64,000 nucleotides of DNA, taken from Ophioderma brevispina (lineage: Eukaryota > Echinodermata > Ophiuroidea > Amphilepidida > Ophiodermatidae). The notes under the pieces are model-generated. The model searched no databases and had not been told where the DNA came from. It saw nothing but the letters and a program-made list of their open reading frames with translations. Positions 61,265 through 64,000 of the stretch are shown piece by piece (positions within the stretch are counted from its first letter, which is position 1; every line of letters begins with the position of its first letter). Made by a program: the position numbers and the translations under genes. The DNA lies in the NCBI GenBank assembly GCA_023653785.1, contig JAMKCH010019911.1, positions 124,001-188,000 of the forward strand. The letters are read 5' to 3'.

Positions 61265-61760
61265 ATAATATTGGTATTCCACAGGGTTTAATACTTGGCC
61301 CATACTTTTTATCAGCTACGCTAATGATATATCAAATACGACGTCTTCATTACTAGCATTTTATATTTGGTGACACTACTATTTGGTATTCTCATCCTGA
61401 ACTTCAATTAAAACGATCTGATCGATGAAGATTATTAGACAATGTTTTTAAGACCAACAAATTTATCTGTTACGGTAGCCAACAAATATAATGTATTAGG
61501 AACAACACCCACGAAACCTCGAAGTTATTGATATAGTAATGTGAATAAAATAATTATGACCACACCACCTGTTGCAAGGTGATAACTGTAATATTGGATA
61601 ATGTAAACTTAGAAAGGGTCCACAAAACTAAATTTCTTGGTTTGCTTAGTATCTTAAAAAAAGTCATTTTTTAAGATATCACGTTCTTTGTCTGGCATAG
61701 TGATTGACGTCATGTTAAAACTTTTAAAAGTAGCAGAAATACATTTTATTGTGTCTAACA
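61265..61760 (+). pseudogene. Decayed non-LTR retrotransposon reverse transcriptase
   Basis: Plus-strand frames read NIGIPQGLILGP, then (frameshift) LFISYANDISNTTSSLLAF, then FGDTTIWYSHPELQLK, and later VNLERVHKTKFLGL. These are the G-P-Q-G-x-x-L-G-P, Y-x-N-D and F-A-D-D landmarks and the K-F-L-G motif of CR1/Jockey-type RTs. The F-A-D-D box is reduced to F-G-D, and several stops and shifts are present, so it is non-functional. Confidence 0.7.
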
Positions 61761-61769
61761 GTATAATCT

Positions 61770-64000
61770 AAGTACTTTCAAGTTTCTTTTAATCGCAGGG
61801 ATTTGGCTGTTATAGTGCATATTTTAAATGATTAGATTTGGCGTCCATTTTGATTTAATATGACTCATGTTACCAGTGCCATGCACTTGTTCAGGATGGG
61901 TCCTGTAGTAGATCTAGTAACTCATAGTTCGCTAATATAGGGGTTGAATAGATAATTATCATTATGGCTACGCCATCTTAAGATTTCTCAAAATGCCCAA
62001 GATGCCCAGGTGGCACCCGGCGTATTCTTATCCTACACACCCTAGTCTATCATTTTCAGCAAAATTGTGTATATACCCAACTTGGACCATATCTCTCCGT
62101 ATAACACAATGTTTGTAAAAAATACAAATTGCGTGCTGGCGGTTTTGCATCAGCTTAATAAGCATCTCAAAAAGCCCGTTTGCTATAGTCGATTCGCGTT
62201 GATACGTTCGTCCCCCCTGAGTTTTGGACCTATTCAAATAAGTCGGAGAGGGATCAACCTATCTCTATCCGGGAAATGAAAGAATTCATGCTGTGCACAA
62301 CACCGGATATCTGAGGACACCACAGTCATTTAACTCACTCACCTGCCACCGAATACGAATTTTCATTCATGTATGGAAAACGCACATAGTGTATTTCAGT
62401 CTTACATTGCTCACAATAACATGATTAACAGAAGTCCCTGCGCCTCAATTGAATTTTTCACCTCCGCAAGATGGTCGGGGTCACATATCAATGAATCGAG
62501 TATAATGTTAGCGTATTTTTAATCATTCAAAATAGTGCTGGGTGAATCGATATCGGAATACCATATCGGAAATAATTTGGTTCTAAGTTGCCAGTTCATT
62601 ACCATCGATAAAGTATGAAACCGTAGATCAATGTATAAAATTTCTTATTGGTTTGATAACTTCTCATTACATTTTCGTACAGCCTACATAAAATAAAGGA
62701 GTGAAGCCAAGAAACCCTAAGAGCTAAGATATATTTGGTTTCTTGCTTTCACTTCATTAGTATGATTTGCCCCTAACGCTATGCCAAATTGTATATGAAA
62801 TGTCATATCCATATGCATACAGCAAATACCTAGTCGCTGTTCATTAATTCAAAATCAACAACAAGAAAAACGATACGTTACAGACAATTAAAGATATTGG
62901 CTAGCAGAGTAGCGTTATTAACATCGATTACGAGAAACATCTAATGTCATAATCACTAAAGTAGTTCTGAACGCACCTTTGATTTCATATTTTAAGAAAA
63001 ATAGGAGTATCCTTCATTCATAAAGCAGTATTCATTGTTTCTAATCACATGTTTTATGTGCATCTTCTTAGGGAAATAATAATTTTAAAATCTTTTCAAA
63101 TAAAACCTTGCTAATCTCTAGAAATGAATCTATTTTTAAGAATAACAAGGTTGACCAATTTAATTGTTTCACACATTAGGAATTCATATAATTAGAAAGC
63201 TTATTAAGGTATCGTTTCTTATTAATCACGATAGCAATAATCATTTCTGAATTTTAGTACCAGCAGCAAAGAGAGAACGTTTGGTCGTTTTGATGTTATT
63301 TATTGATTTCAATCTAATAACTCAAACAATAAAGCTACTTAATGTCATCTGTCAGTCTACTCTAATGCAGTGTATGGCTCCGATTGGCCACCTTTTTGCC
63401 TCTATGTACCATGCTTTCACTTTTTAGAACCAATCCGTCTTTATTTGCGGTATCAACTTCAAAGAAGGCCACATTTTATTCATTTTAAGAACACATAACA
63501 ATTATTTGCTTCTTATCCGGAGAGTTTTCCTAAATTGACGGAGATTTTCCTAGATTTTCTGCTTGCTTTTTTAGCATGTTAGGAAAAGGAGGAAGAATTG
63601 TCTGTGAGGTTTTCATGAATTGGTGAAAGGAGAGTTTTTAGTCACTTTTTCGATACAAAATAGACATTTCCAGGTGGTGTCTGGAGGAAAACAGTAAAAG
63701 ACAAGAACCAAAACATCCTTTACGCAGCCTTATATATAGTGACCGTTTGTCGAGAATCAATTGCACGATTAGGGAACCATTATCCAAGGTCATATTTGGA
63801 TCAAACTGCATGCAACATCTTTTATACAAAAAAAAAACACTATCTTCTGTTAAATTTTGAAAAATATAACATTAGAAAGCCTTAGAAATTTTGACAAGAG
63901 TTACTAATTTATAGTATCGGACCCAGAAATGTGAAAGCTTTTAAAATGGAATAAAAATCAATCAAGGATGGGATTTGAGCCACTGATTGCACAATATTAG
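61770..64000. other. Non-coding stretch
   Basis: AT-rich with no recognised gene. A small inverted pair (GAAGCCAAGAAACC at about 62703 and GGTTTCTTGCTTTCACTTC at about 62737) could form a hairpin. The first 200 bases may still be LINE-derived. Confidence 0.45.

Overview
The window is nuclear DNA from an animal. It is AT-rich, intron-bearing and crowded with transposable elements. The one host gene I can support is the 3' part of an Additional-sex-combs-like gene (ASXL/Asx) on the + strand. A Ty3/gypsy element of the Gmr1-like kind, which I know only from deuterostomes, and many TTAA-flanked hairpin elements suggest an invertebrate deuterostome such as an echinoderm, hemichordate or lancelet. 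I cannot name the species.

Layout. From 1 to about 9.9 kb there are four ASXL exons (758-871, 3703-3812, 5993-6147, 7461-9644). They encode part of a basic linker, the BAP1-binding DEUBAD/ASXH domain, a long low-complexity middle and the C-terminal atypical PHD finger. The N-terminal HARE-HTH exons lie upstream of the window. The introns hold several hairpin elements and a 1.28-kb element with TIRs. From 9.9 to 24 kb I see non-coding DNA with many short non-autonomous DNA transposons: TTAA-type, hAT-type and mariner-type. From 24.3 to 26 kb there is a strongly G/T-rich degenerate minisatellite. From 29.56 to 37.45 kb lies a 7.9-kb LTR retrotransposon on the minus strand, with about 0.9-kb LTRs. 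Its gag resembles the SCAN-related capsid, and its pol order is integrase, then reverse transcriptase, then RNase H. From 40.97 to 45.7 kb there is a 2.3-2.5-kb tandem duplication. From 45.7 to 64 kb I see more hairpin elements, two tRNA-derived SINEs (one split by a TTAA element), an L1/Tx1-type LINE 3' end and a decayed LINE RT.

Quality. Repeat pairs between about 27 and 46 kb differ mostly by one-base insertions and deletions. This looks like unpolished long-read sequence, so frameshifts there should not be read as biological decay without checking. ASXL exon 3 also needs two one-base corrections to stay in frame, although the 2.2-kb last exon is clean.

Function. By homology ASXL is the regulatory subunit of the Polycomb deubiquitinase PR-DUB. 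Nothing else in the window forms an operon-like or co-functional unit with it. The rest is repeat landscape.
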